From the NCBI GenBank assembly GCA_007713595.1, contig VMRY01000001.1:1-64000 (forward strand): DNA of 64,000 nt. The letters run 5' to 3'. This document shows, piece after piece, positions 54,809 to 63,438 of the stretch. Origin of the DNA: Sedimenticola thiotaurini (GTDB taxonomy: Bacteria > Pseudomonadota > Gammaproteobacteria > Chromatiales > Chromatiaceae). Under the pieces are notes generated by a model that made no database searches, was not told the DNA's origin, and was given only the letters and a program-made list of their open reading frames with translations. Made by a program: the position numbers and the translations under genes. The first letter of the stretch is position 1. Every line of letters starts with the position of its first letter.

Positions 54809-56422
54809 ATGCGAGTTGTCCAGCTCAAAACGAATGCCGACACACCCCGTATCCGGGTGAACGGAAGCATATCTGAGCGCTTTGAGGAGGTACTAACTCC
54901 AGAGGCGTTGCAGTTCGTTGCTGATCTGGAGCGCCGTTTTGGGCAACGGCGAAAACAGCTGCTCGGCCTGCGTAAAGACAGGCAGACACGTCTGAATCAG
55001 GGTGAATTGCCTGGATTCAGGCTAGAGACCAGAGAGATCAGGGCCGCCGATTGGCGAGTCAAGCAGGCCCCTTCTGATCTCCAGGACAGGCGCGTAGAGA
55101 TCACTGGCCCAGTCGATCGCAAGCAGGTTATTAACGCCCTGAACTCTGGTGCCAACTGTTTCATCGCCGACTTTGAAGATGGCCACTCCCCTACCTGGTC
55201 AGCCACTATTGAGGGACAGGTCAATCTGTTCGATGCTGTCCGGGGAACCCTGACCTACACCAGCCCCGAGGGCGTGAGCTGCACCGTGTCTGAAAACAGT
55301 GCCACGCTGATTGTTCGACCACGCGGTTGGCATATGGAAGAGGCGCATCTGCAGGTCGATGGACAGCCCGTCTCTGCCAGCCTGTTTGATTTCGGGCTGT
55401 TCATTTTTCACAACGCCTATGAACTGCTGGAACAGGGCAGCGGGCCCTACCTCTATCTACCCAAGCTCGAGAGTTATATCGAGGCACAACTGTGGGCCGA
55501 CGTGTTCGCCTATGCCGAGGAAACGCTGGGGCTGAATCACAGTAGTATCTGCTGTACCGTGCTGATTGAGACCATCCTGGCCGCCTTTGAAATGGACGAA
55601 ATCCTCTATACCTTGCGGGATTATGCTGTTGGACTAAACTGTGGGCAGCGGGACTATATTTTCAGCTTTATCAAACGATTCCATGCCAATCCAGACTGGG
55701 TATTGCCCGATCGTGATCAGATCACCATGGCGTCGGGGTTTTTACAGGCCCACTCGCATCTACTGATCAAAACCTGTCATCGACGCGGCGCTCACGCAAT
55801 GGGTGGCATGACGGCAAAGATTCCCGTAAAGGATGATCCAGCTGCCGATGCCGATGCGATGATAAAAGTACGCATCGATAAGGAGCGTGAAGCAGCGGCG
55901 GGTCATGATGGAACCCGGGTAGCACACCCCGGACTGGTTCAGGTGGCGCGCGAAGTGTTTGATCGCCTGATGCCCCAGCCCAATCAGATTACACGACAGT
56001 TAAATGATCTGGAAGTGACTGCCGAGCAGCTGCTTGCTTTACCAGAAGGCGGCATCACAGCAGCAGGTGTAGAGAGCAATATCAAGGCAGCACTCCACTA
56101 CCTGGCCGCCTGGCTGGGCGGAAGCGGAGCGGTACCGATCAACCACCTTATGGAAGACGCAGCGACAGCTGAAATCGCCAGAAGTCAGCTCTGGCAATGG
56201 ATTCGTTATCCAAAGGGAGTCCTGGAAGATGGACGTCAGATCACCTTCGAGCTGGTTACAGAAGGTGTTGAAAAGGAGCTGGAAAAGATCCTCCAGGAAA
56301 AAGGTCAGGCTACCTATGATGATGGCCATTACGAGACAGCGGCCAAGCTGTTAAGGGACATTATCGCCAATGACCGATTTGTTGAGTTTCTTACACTGCC
56401 GGCGTACCAAACGCTGGTTTGA
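54809..56422 (+). CDS. aceB: Malate synthase A (AceB)
   Basis: 537 residues from the ATG at 54809 (GGGAGAG about 8 bases before); an upstream frame to 54740 would add 23 residues of no family likeness. Conserved regions: ANCFIADFEDGHSPTW, FIFHNAYELLEQGSGPYLYLPKLES, ETILAAFEMDEILYTLRD, LNCGQRDYIFSFIK and RRGAHAMGGMTAKIP. It condenses glyoxylate with acetyl-CoA to malate. Isocitrate lyase follows 96 bases later. Confidence 0.95.
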   Translation: MRVVQLKTNADTPRIRVNGSISERFEEVLTPEALQFVADLERRFGQRRKQLLGLRKDRQTRLNQGELPGFRLETREIRAADWRVKQAPSDLQDRRVEITGPVDRKQVINALNSGANCFIADFEDGHSPTWSATIEGQVNLFDAVRGTLTYTSPEGVSCTVSENSATLIVRPRGWHMEEAHLQVDGQPVSASLFDFGLFIFHNAYELLEQGSGPYLYLPKLESYIEAQLWADVFAYAEETLGLNHSSICCTVLIETILAAFEMDEILYTLRDYAVGLNCGQRDYIFSFIKRFHANPDWVLPDRDQITMASGFLQAHSHLLIKTCHRRGAHAMGGMTAKIPVKDDPAADADAMIKVRIDKEREAAAGHDGTRVAHPGLVQVAREVFDRLMPQPNQITRQLNDLEVTAEQLLALPEGGITAAGVESNIKAALHYLAAWLGGSGAVPINHLMEDAATAEIARSQLWQWIRYPKGVLEDGRQITFELVTEGVEKELEKILQEKGQATYDDGHYETAAKLLRDIIANDRFVEFLTLPAYQTLV

Positions 56423-56518
56423 TTTTTTTATAGCCAAAACCGCCGAACAGATGCCAATTTGGATCAACCGTTCGAACGATGGAGGTTTGATGCGAGTAAT
56501 AGTGAAGGAGATTGTTAT

Positions 56519-57829
56519 ATGAACCGTAAAGAACAGATTGCAGCGCTTGAGAAAGATTGGGCTGAAAACCCCCGCTGGACGGATGTAAAACGCGGCTACA
56601 GCGCGGAAGATGTTGTACGTCTGCGCGGGTCGGTACAGCCAGAGTTTACCTATGCTCGCAATGGTGCCAACAAATTGTGGGACCTGGTGCACGGCAGCGC
56701 AAAGAAAGGCTATGTGAACTCCATGGGTGCCATCACTGGCGGCCAGGCCATGCAGCAAGCCAAGGCGGGTATTGAAGCAATCTACCTTTCCGGCTGGCAG
56801 GTGGCTGCCGACGGCAACACCTCTGAGACCATGTATCCCGATCAGTCTCTGTATGCCTATGATTCGGTTCCCACCATGGTTCGCCGCATCAACAACGCCT
56901 TCAAGCGCGCTGATGAGATCCAGTGGTCACGCGATATCAACCCAGGTGACAAAGGCCATATCGACTACTTCCTGCCGATTGTTGCCGATGCAGAAGCCGG
57001 TTTTGGCGGCGTACTGAACGCCTTCGAACTGATGAAGAACATGATCGGCGCAGGTGCTGCAGGCGTTCACTTTGAAGATCAGCTGGCTGCCGTAAAGAAA
57101 TGCGGCCACATGGGTGGCAAGGTACTGGTGCCTACCGCAGAAGCGGTTCAGAAACTGATTGCAGCCCGTCTGGCTGCTGATGTTTGTGGTGTACCTACCC
57201 TGTTGCTTGCCCGTACCGACGCGGAAGCGGCTAACTTGCTGACCTCAGATTTCGATGAGAACGACAAGCCTTTCGTCACCGGCAACCGCACACCTGAAGG
57301 TTTCTACAACGTCAAGAATGGCCTGGAGCAGGCTATCTCACGCGGTGTTGCCTATGCGCCATACGCCGATCTGGTCTGGTGTGAAACCGGCACCCCTGAT
57401 CTCGGCTTCGCTCGCGAATTTGCCCAGGCAGTACTTGCGAAGAACCCGAACAAGCTGCTGGCCTACAACTGCTCACCCTCCTTCAACTGGAAGAAAAACC
57501 TGGACGATGCCACCATCGCCAAGTTCCAGGATGAGCTCTCAGACATGGGTTACAAATACCAGTTCATCACTTTGGCCGGTATCCACAACATGTGGTACAA
57601 CATGTTTGACCTCGCTTATGACTACGCCCGTGGCGAAGGCATGAAGCACTATGTTGAGAAGGTTCAGGAGCCTGAGTTTGCTGCACGCGACAAGGGTTAC
57701 ACCTTCGTATCTCACCAGCAGGAAGTGGGCGTCGGTTACTTTGATGATGTCACCACCACCATCCAGGGCGGCGCCTCGTCTGTAACTGCACTGACCGGTT
57801 CCACCGAAGAAGAGCAGTTCGAAGGCTAA
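56519..57829 (+). CDS. aceA: Isocitrate lyase AceA
   Basis: 436 residues from the ATG at 56519 (AAGGAG about 9 bases before). The catalytic signature KKCGHMGGK is at 193-201, with the active Cys at 195, the same position as in E. coli. Other conserved parts include [24 protein letters not shown] and [13 protein letters not shown]. It splits isocitrate into glyoxylate and succinate. Probably in one transcript with aceB. Confidence 0.97.
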   Translation: MNRKEQIAALEKDWAENPRWTDVKRGYSAEDVVRLRGSVQPEFTYARNGANKLWDLVHGSAKKGYVNSMGAITGGQAMQQAKAGIEAIYLSGWQVAADGNTSETMYPDQSLYAYDSVPTMVRRINNAFKRADEIQWSRDINPGDKGHIDYFLPIVADAEAGFGGVLNAFELMKNMIGAGAAGVHFEDQLAAVKKCGHMGGKVLVPTAEAVQKLIAARLAADVCGVPTLLLARTDAEAANLLTSDFDENDKPFVTGNRTPEGFYNVKNGLEQAISRGVAYAPYADLVWCETGTPDLGFAREFAQAVLAKNPNKLLAYNCSPSFNWKKNLDDATIAKFQDELSDMGYKYQFITLAGIHNMWYNMFDLAYDYARGEGMKHYVEKVQEPEFAARDKGYTFVSHQQEVGVGYFDDVTTTIQGGASSVTALTGSTEEEQFEG

Positions 57830-57859
57830 GCGTTAGTCGTCCCAGAACTGTAGAAAAAA

Positions 57860-57889
57860 CTGGCCGCACTCGATGTCGAGTGCGGCCAG
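57860..57889 (-). terminator. Hairpin with T-run on the minus strand, after aceA
   Basis: A 14-bp perfect stem (57860-57873 with 57876-57889) and 2-nt loop. The T-run (TTTTTT) follows it on the minus strand, not on the strand of aceA, so as a canonical terminator it faces backwards. Confidence 0.6.
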
Positions 57890-57913
57890 CTCATCACGCA
57901 ACGGAAGAGAGCG

Positions 57914-58408
57914 ATGCCAACACCCCCAACCTCCCTTGATAAAACCGCTGATATCTACGATGAGTTTGAAGCACAGATCCAGGTCTGCGAGCCCATTTTT
58001 AACGATTATGGTGGCCATATCCGCTTTAATGGTCCAATAGAAACCATCAAGTGTCACGAAGACAACTCGCTGGTCCGCGAACTGCTGGGTCAACCCGGCA
58101 AGGGCCGGATACTGGTAGTTGATGCAGGCGGCTCCATGCGCTGCGCGATGCTGGGCGATATACTGGCACAAAAAGGCGTGGATAACGGTTGGGCTGGTGT
58201 GCTCATGTACGGCTGTATCCGTGATGCCAAAGAGATCTCAGCGATGCCGATAGGCGTTAAGGCTCTAGCTACTATCCCAAAGAAAAGCGTCAAAAAAGGG
58301 GTAGGTGAATCTGGTAATCCGGTCACTTTTGCCCAGGTTGAGTTCAGGCCTGGTGACTGGCTCTATGCTGATGAGGATGGCGTAGTAACACTACCGGCTG
58401 CAGGCTAA
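57914..58408 (+). CDS. rraA: RraA-family protein (ribonuclease E activity regulator type)
   Basis: 164 residues. Family core: VVDAGGSMRCAMLGDILAQKG, GWAGVLMYGCIRDAKEIS and PGDWLYADEDGVV, with the GSxRxAxxGD motif. In E. coli RraA inhibits RNase E; related proteins are 4-hydroxy-4-methyl-2-oxoglutarate aldolases. The short size and the absence of a C-terminal extension suit the regulator type. No menaquinone genes adjoin it, as they do in E. coli. Confidence 0.9.
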   Translation: MPTPPTSLDKTADIYDEFEAQIQVCEPIFNDYGGHIRFNGPIETIKCHEDNSLVRELLGQPGKGRILVVDAGGSMRCAMLGDILAQKGVDNGWAGVLMYGCIRDAKEISAMPIGVKALATIPKKSVKKGVGESGNPVTFAQVEFRPGDWLYADEDGVVTLPAAG

Positions 58409-58514
58409 ATTTCACAGACTCCTCACTCAGGACAACTACTGAGTAGTCTATTTAATCCTGACGGACTACACTATCGGAAGCACCGTTACAGCTTGCGCCT
58501 GATAGAGAGCCAGA

Positions 58515-59303
58515 ATGGATTCAACAGTTAGAATGGGAAAAATAATCTCATGCCAGCACCTTAAGGTAGCATGGCTATGCAGCCTGTTCTGCTGGTGTAT
58601 TCTGGGCCACCACACTGTGACTAAAGCGGATGAGACACATCAATCCAGCTCCATCAAACTGGTCACTTCCCATCTGGTCCCTTACAGTATCCAGGAGGGA
58701 CGTGAGCAAGGTTTCATGGTCGACATAGTGAGGGAGATCGAGCGGCGACTCGGTTCCAATCGTGCGCTGCAGTTTCTACCCTGGCCAAGGGCTATCCGCA
58801 ACACCAGGCTCTCCGCAAACCACGTCATCTTTCCGCTCACCCGAACCCCAGAACGGGAAGCCCATTTCGACTGGGCCATTGAAGTGGCACCCATTGAGTT
58901 GGTATTTGTCACATTGAGCGGACAAAAACTTGACCTGCAGCAGGCTCGCACAATCAGCAGCATTGCCGTTCAGCAAAACACGCCGTTTGAACAATATCTC
59001 CGGCAACAGCATTTTACTAATCTGGTCGTCACCACCAATCCAGCCGCCATTCCTATCCGAATGCTCCGCGCCGGGCGGGTCGATGCCTGGTTTACAGCCA
59101 GAGACCTGGCGGGCTACTCAATGAAAGAGCTGTTTGTATCAGAACCAATCACCTACAGCGCACCCATCACATCAGGAAACGTCTATATTGCCCTCTCAAA
59201 GGAATTCCCCATCTCCTTGAAAACGGCCTACCAGGAGACATTTGCTGCAATGCAAGCTGATGGCACCTATCAGAAGATCATGGATCGTTACATCCGTAAC
59301 TAG
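58515..59303 (+). CDS. Solitary family 3 solute-binding protein
   Basis: 262 residues. Signal peptide (about 1-37), then an SBP_bac_3 fold with LVPYSIQEGREQGFMVDIVREIERRLG, WPRAIRNTRLSANHVIFPLTRTPERE and IPIRMLRAGRVDAWFT. No permease or ATPase gene is adjacent, so it may serve as a sensor or a distant transporter's partner. Ligand unknown, probably an amino acid or organic acid. Several in-frame ATGs near the start leave its exact position open. Confidence 0.85.
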   Translation: MDSTVRMGKIISCQHLKVAWLCSLFCWCILGHHTVTKADETHQSSSIKLVTSHLVPYSIQEGREQGFMVDIVREIERRLGSNRALQFLPWPRAIRNTRLSANHVIFPLTRTPEREAHFDWAIEVAPIELVFVTLSGQKLDLQQARTISSIAVQQNTPFEQYLRQQHFTNLVVTTNPAAIPIRMLRAGRVDAWFTARDLAGYSMKELFVSEPITYSAPITSGNVYIALSKEFPISLKTAYQETFAAMQADGTYQKIMDRYIRN

Positions 59304-59472
59304 ACACTCCGGCCATCACGCATTTTTTACGCCTGCGTTGATTTTTTTACACGCACCTGCCATTCCCCTTCTAAACTCAGTACCTGAGACATACTTTCAA
59401 TGCACTGCAGATATTCCATATAAACAACAGGTTAATTAACTAAAAAGCAAACCTGCACAGCTCCTAACCAAG

Positions 59473-59490
59473 TTGGCACAACCCTTGTAA
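59473..59490 (+). promoter_or_regulatory. Sigma-54-like promoter of the benzoate-CoA ligase operon
   Basis: TTGGCACAACCCTTGTAA: GG of the -24 element (59475-59476) and GT of the -12 element (59487-59488) are 12 bases apart as required; only the GC of -12 deviates. It is about 97 bases before the ligase ATG. CTCAG-TAC-CTGAG (59376-59388) is a possible activator site upstream. Confidence 0.55.
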
Positions 59491-59587
59491 AGGTATGTGG
59501 ATCATCCGGTCACATTCAATCTGGGTTAAGAATTAAGAGAAGAATCCAAAAGACCGGCAGAATGCACTTTAGCGACGGAGATAGACC

Positions 59588-61144
59588 ATGCCCTTTGAAC
59601 TCGAACTACCCGAGATGTTTAACGCCGCAGATTATTTTGTGGACAGGAATATACGGGAGGGGCGCGGAGAAAAAACCGCTATCTGTTGTGGCACCAACCA
59701 ATTCAGCTATAAAGACGTTCAGGCCGGGGTCAATCGTTTCGGCAATACCCTGAAGAGCCTGGGTGTACGCATGGAAGAACGAATCGCCCTGCTGATGCTG
59801 GATACGGAGGTGTATCCCCAGGCATTTTTTGGCAGCATCAAGATGGGCGCCATACCCATCTGCCTCAACACCCTGATGCGTCCCAAGGATTATGAATATT
59901 TCCTCAATGACAGTCGCGCACGGGTGCTGGTCATTGATGCCCATCTGCTACCCAGCCTGGAACCCATACGCAGCAAACTCAAGTTCCTTAAACAGGTCAT
60001 CGTGGTAAATGGTGAAGCGCCAGCCGGTGATCTGCAACTCTCCACACTCTGGGCAAGCCAATCTGAGCAGCTTGAGTGTGCACCCACTACACCGGATGAT
60101 GCCTGTTTCTGGCTCTACAGTTCGGGTTCAACCGGGCAGCCGAAGGGCACCGTCCATCTGCAGCGTGACATGGTCTACTCCTGCGAAACCTATGGGAAAC
60201 AGGTGCTCGGTGTAAAAGAGAATGATGTCTGCTTTTCGGCCGCCAAACTGTTTTTCGCCTATGGCCTGGGCAATGGTCTCTATTTCCCCTTCAGTGTTGG
60301 CGCCACCGCCGTCTACCTGCCTGACCGCCCAACGCCAGAGGCCGTTTTTCAAACCATAAGGGAGCATCGGCCCACCATCTTCTATGGTGTCCCCACGCTC
60401 TACGCCTCCATGCTGGAGGCCGAAGGCTCACTGGATGGCGTTCGAATTTGTGTATCGGCAGGTGAAGCACTGCCAGCCGATATCCTGAAGCGTTGGCGTG
60501 AGCGTTTCGGGGTCGACATTCTTGATGGCATTGGTTCCACCGAGCTGGTGCATATCTTTATCTCCAATTATCCCAATGAGATTCATCCAGGCAGTACCGG
60601 TCGACTGGTACCCGGTCACGAGGCAAAAATCGTCGATGAACAGATGCAGGAAGTGCCGCAGGGTGAAGTCGGCACCTTGCTGGTAAAAAGCGGCAGTGCC
60701 GCCGCCTATTACTGGAATAAGAGGGAAAAAACCCAGCAGACCATGCTGGGTCCCTGGCTGAATACCGGTGATAAGTTTTTTATGGATGATCAGGGACTGT
60801 TTTTCTATGCTGGCCGTACCGATGACATGCTCAAGGTAGGCGGCATATGGCTATCCCCAATCGAAGTTGAGGCCTGCATCATTGCCCATCCTGCCGTACT
60901 TGAATGTGCAGTGGTGGCCGCTACCGATCCTGAGAATCTGGTCAAACCGAAGGCCTATGTGGTGCTAAAAAGCAGCCACACACCCTCTGATGAGATGGCT
61001 GAGACCATCAAGCAACACGTCAAGAGCACATTGGCACCCTATAAATATCCACGCTGGGTTGAGTTCATTGATGAACTACCCAAGACCGCTACGGGAAAAA
61101 TCAAGCGGTTCAAACTTCGCATCCAGGTGGATGACGAAAATTAA
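59588..61144 (+). CDS. Benzoate-CoA ligase family enzyme
   Basis: 518 residues, an acyl-adenylate-forming enzyme. P-loop-like YSSGSTGQPKGTVH (about 178-191), GIGSTELVHIFISN (motif with the aromatic-binding region), TGDKFFMDDQGLFFYAGRTDDMLKVGGIWLSPIEVE and the C-terminal Lys in PKTATGKIKRF are intact. The N-terminal NAADYFVDRN and the AKLFFAYGLGNGLYFPF segment are characteristic of benzoate-CoA ligases (BadA/BclA). It activates benzoate or a hydroxybenzoate. It heads an operon with Liv-type transporter genes. Confidence 0.88.
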   Translation: MPFELELPEMFNAADYFVDRNIREGRGEKTAICCGTNQFSYKDVQAGVNRFGNTLKSLGVRMEERIALLMLDTEVYPQAFFGSIKMGAIPICLNTLMRPKDYEYFLNDSRARVLVIDAHLLPSLEPIRSKLKFLKQVIVVNGEAPAGDLQLSTLWASQSEQLECAPTTPDDACFWLYSSGSTGQPKGTVHLQRDMVYSCETYGKQVLGVKENDVCFSAAKLFFAYGLGNGLYFPFSVGATAVYLPDRPTPEAVFQTIREHRPTIFYGVPTLYASMLEAEGSLDGVRICVSAGEALPADILKRWRERFGVDILDGIGSTELVHIFISNYPNEIHPGSTGRLVPGHEAKIVDEQMQEVPQGEVGTLLVKSGSAAAYYWNKREKTQQTMLGPWLNTGDKFFMDDQGLFFYAGRTDDMLKVGGIWLSPIEVEACIIAHPAVLECAVVAATDPENLVKPKAYVVLKSSHTPSDEMAETIKQHVKSTLAPYKYPRWVEFIDELPKTATGKIKRFKLRIQVDDEN

Positions 61145-61260
61145 ATCTTCAAACGCGCACGACCGTGAAATAGAAGACGCTTCCAAATTAATACCGGAGC
61201 GCCAACAAGAGGCACAAGCACTATTTTGTGCCGATGATAATCATGAGAGAGGAGAAGCAG

Positions 61261-62472
61261 ATGAGCGATCAAAAGAAACCTGGCATTAGTCGGCGGGATA
61301 TTCTCAAAGGAAGTGCGGCGGCGGCCGGTCTGGTTACCGCATCCAGCATCATCCCTACCCGGTTTGCCATCGGTGGCACAGCTAAGGTCAAGGTCGGCAT
61401 ACTGCTGCCCTATACCGGCACCTATGCCAAGCTGGGTAGTAATATCAAAGACGCACTTCAGCTGCGCATCAATGAGAATGGTGGCAAGCTGGGTGGCCGG
61501 GAGGTGGAGTATGTCAATATCGACAGTGAGGCGGCGCCACCCAAGGCAGCTGACCTGACCAACAAACTGATCAAGAAAGAGCAGGTCGATTTTCTGATTG
61601 GACCGGTTCACTCCGTGGTCGGTATGGCGATGGTGAAGATTGCCCGAAAAGCGGATGTCATTACCGTGATACCCAATGCCGGTGCCAATGGTCTGACTGG
61701 TTCCCTCTGTGCGCCAAATATCTTCCGCACCTCTTTCTCCAGCTACCAGCCCGGTTTTCCTGCCGGAAAGGCAATGCTGGAAGATGGCCACAAAAACGTG
61801 GTTGTTATGTACTGGAATTATGGCTTTGGTAAAGAGACCGCCGCCGCGTTTAAAGAATCATTCCTGGCCGGCGGCGGTAACGTGGTAAAAGAGATCCCAA
61901 CTCCGTTCCCGAAAGTTGAATTCCAGGCCTACCTGACTGAAGTGGCCGCACTCAAACCCGATGCTGTATTTACCTTCTATGCAGGCGGTGGTGCGGTGAA
62001 ATTCGTCAAGGACTATGCCGCTGCAGGCCTGCATAAAACCATTCCACTGTATGGTGCCGGCTTCCTCACTGAGGGCGTTACCGGCGCTCAGGGTGAAGCC
62101 GCTGAAGGGGTACGCACCACGCTGCACTATGCGGATACACTCGACCTTCCCGCCAATCATCGATTCCGTGAGGCCTTCCTGAAGGCTACCGGCAACGAGG
62201 CGGATGTTTACGCTGTACAGGGTTATGACGCCGGTGATCTGCTGGTTCAGGGCATGGCTGCAGTCGAGGGGGATGTAAAGGCCAAGGCAGAGATGATCAA
62301 GGCAATGGAGGGTGCCACCATTGACAGCCCACGTGGAAAATTCACCTTCTCCAAGGCGCATAACCCGATACAGGATATCTATCTGCGGGAAGTGGTCAAT
62401 GGTCAGAACCAGGTCATTCGAACCGTTCAGAAGGCCGTTGAAGATCCTGCCGAAGGTTGTGTAATCGGCTGA
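61261..62472 (+). CDS. Liv-type ABC transporter substrate-binding protein (Tat-exported)
   Basis: 403 residues from the ATG at 61261, which follows AGAGGAG. A twin-arginine leader (GISRRDILKGSAAAAGLVTA) precedes a type I periplasmic-binding fold (VKVGILLPYTGTYAKLG, NGGKLGGREVEYV, DFLIGPVHSVV). It likely binds an aromatic or branched acid, given the ligase upstream; amino-acid specificity cannot be excluded. Confidence 0.88.
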   Translation: MSDQKKPGISRRDILKGSAAAAGLVTASSIIPTRFAIGGTAKVKVGILLPYTGTYAKLGSNIKDALQLRINENGGKLGGREVEYVNIDSEAAPPKAADLTNKLIKKEQVDFLIGPVHSVVGMAMVKIARKADVITVIPNAGANGLTGSLCAPNIFRTSFSSYQPGFPAGKAMLEDGHKNVVVMYWNYGFGKETAAAFKESFLAGGGNVVKEIPTPFPKVEFQAYLTEVAALKPDAVFTFYAGGGAVKFVKDYAAAGLHKTIPLYGAGFLTEGVTGAQGEAAEGVRTTLHYADTLDLPANHRFREAFLKATGNEADVYAVQGYDAGDLLVQGMAAVEGDVKAKAEMIKAMEGATIDSPRGKFTFSKAHNPIQDIYLREVVNGQNQVIRTVQKAVEDPAEGCVIG

Positions 62473-62500
62473 TCATTTTCCGGGTCTTTATTGGCCTATC

Positions 62501-62527
62501 TGCCTGACGGCATTGTGCCGTCAGGCA
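62501..62527 (+). promoter_or_regulatory. Intercistronic hairpin between binding protein and permease genes
   Basis: TGCCTGACGGCA (62501-62512) is perfectly complementary to 62516-62527 with a 3-nt loop and no T-run. Typical position for a stabilising or attenuating stem that lifts binding-protein levels above the permeases. Confidence 0.6.
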
Positions 62528-62559
62528 TCCCGACTCTGTTCCCGCGTTAAAGAGGCCCC

Positions 62560-63426
62560 ATGGAGAGTTCTTTCTATCTTATCCAGCTGCTGAACGGTAT
62601 TCAGTATGGTTTCCTGCTGTTTCTACTGGCCAGTGGACTGACCCTGATCTTCGGCATCATGGGGATCATCAACCTGGCGCATGGCGCGTTCTATATGATC
62701 GGGGCCTATCTCTGCTACTGGTTGACAGGCATCACCGGCAATCTGTTTACCGGCATCCTGCTAGCCATCCCGGTAAGCATCCTGTTTGGTTATGTGGTAG
62801 AACGCCTGGCAATCTCCTATCTCTATAAACGTGACCATCTCTATCAGGTGTTGCTGACCTACGCACTGATCCTGATTGCCAATGAACTGCAAAGCATCCT
62901 CTGGGGTAACGATGTACACAGTGTGCCGATCCCTGAGTTATTAAAAGGCTCCATCCAGCTTACTGATAATCAGGCGTATCCAATCTATCGTCTGTTTATC
63001 TCTGCCGCCTGTATTGTACTGGCCGTCGTCATGTACTGGGTGATCCAGAGGACCCGCCTCGGCATGACCATCCGCGCCGGCGCCAGTAATCGCGAGATGG
63101 TTCAGGCACTTGGAATTAATATCAACTGGCTGTTCGCTATCGTCTTCAGTATGGGGGCCACACTTGCCGCACTCGCCGGGATGCTCTCTGCACCGGTTAA
63201 CAGCGTCTATCCCGGTATCGGGGACAATATTCTTATCATCTCCTTCGTAGTCGTTGTTATCGGTGGGATCGGCTCAATCAAAGGGGCCTTTATTGGTGCC
63301 ATCCTCATCGGACTGGCTGATACCTTCGGCAAGGTCTTGTTACCTGGAATGGCCAGCATGTCAGTCTACGCACTGATGGCGGTCGTCCTGTTCTGGCGCC
63401 CTCAGGGCCTGTTTGGCAAGGCGTAG
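62560..63426 (+). CDS. Branched-chain-type ABC permease (LivH family)
   Basis: 288 residues, about eight membrane helices. Family markers GLTLIFGIMGIINLAHGAFYMIGAY at the start and GASNREMVQALGININWLFAIVFSMGATLAALAG (EAA-type loop) near the middle. It is one of the two permeases for the binding protein encoded just upstream. Confidence 0.9.
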   Translation: MESSFYLIQLLNGIQYGFLLFLLASGLTLIFGIMGIINLAHGAFYMIGAYLCYWLTGITGNLFTGILLAIPVSILFGYVVERLAISYLYKRDHLYQVLLTYALILIANELQSILWGNDVHSVPIPELLKGSIQLTDNQAYPIYRLFISAACIVLAVVMYWVIQRTRLGMTIRAGASNREMVQALGININWLFAIVFSMGATLAALAGMLSAPVNSVYPGIGDNILIISFVVVVIGGIGSIKGAFIGAILIGLADTFGKVLLPGMASMSVYALMAVVLFWRPQGLFGKA

Positions 63427-63438
63427 GGAAAAGCGATC

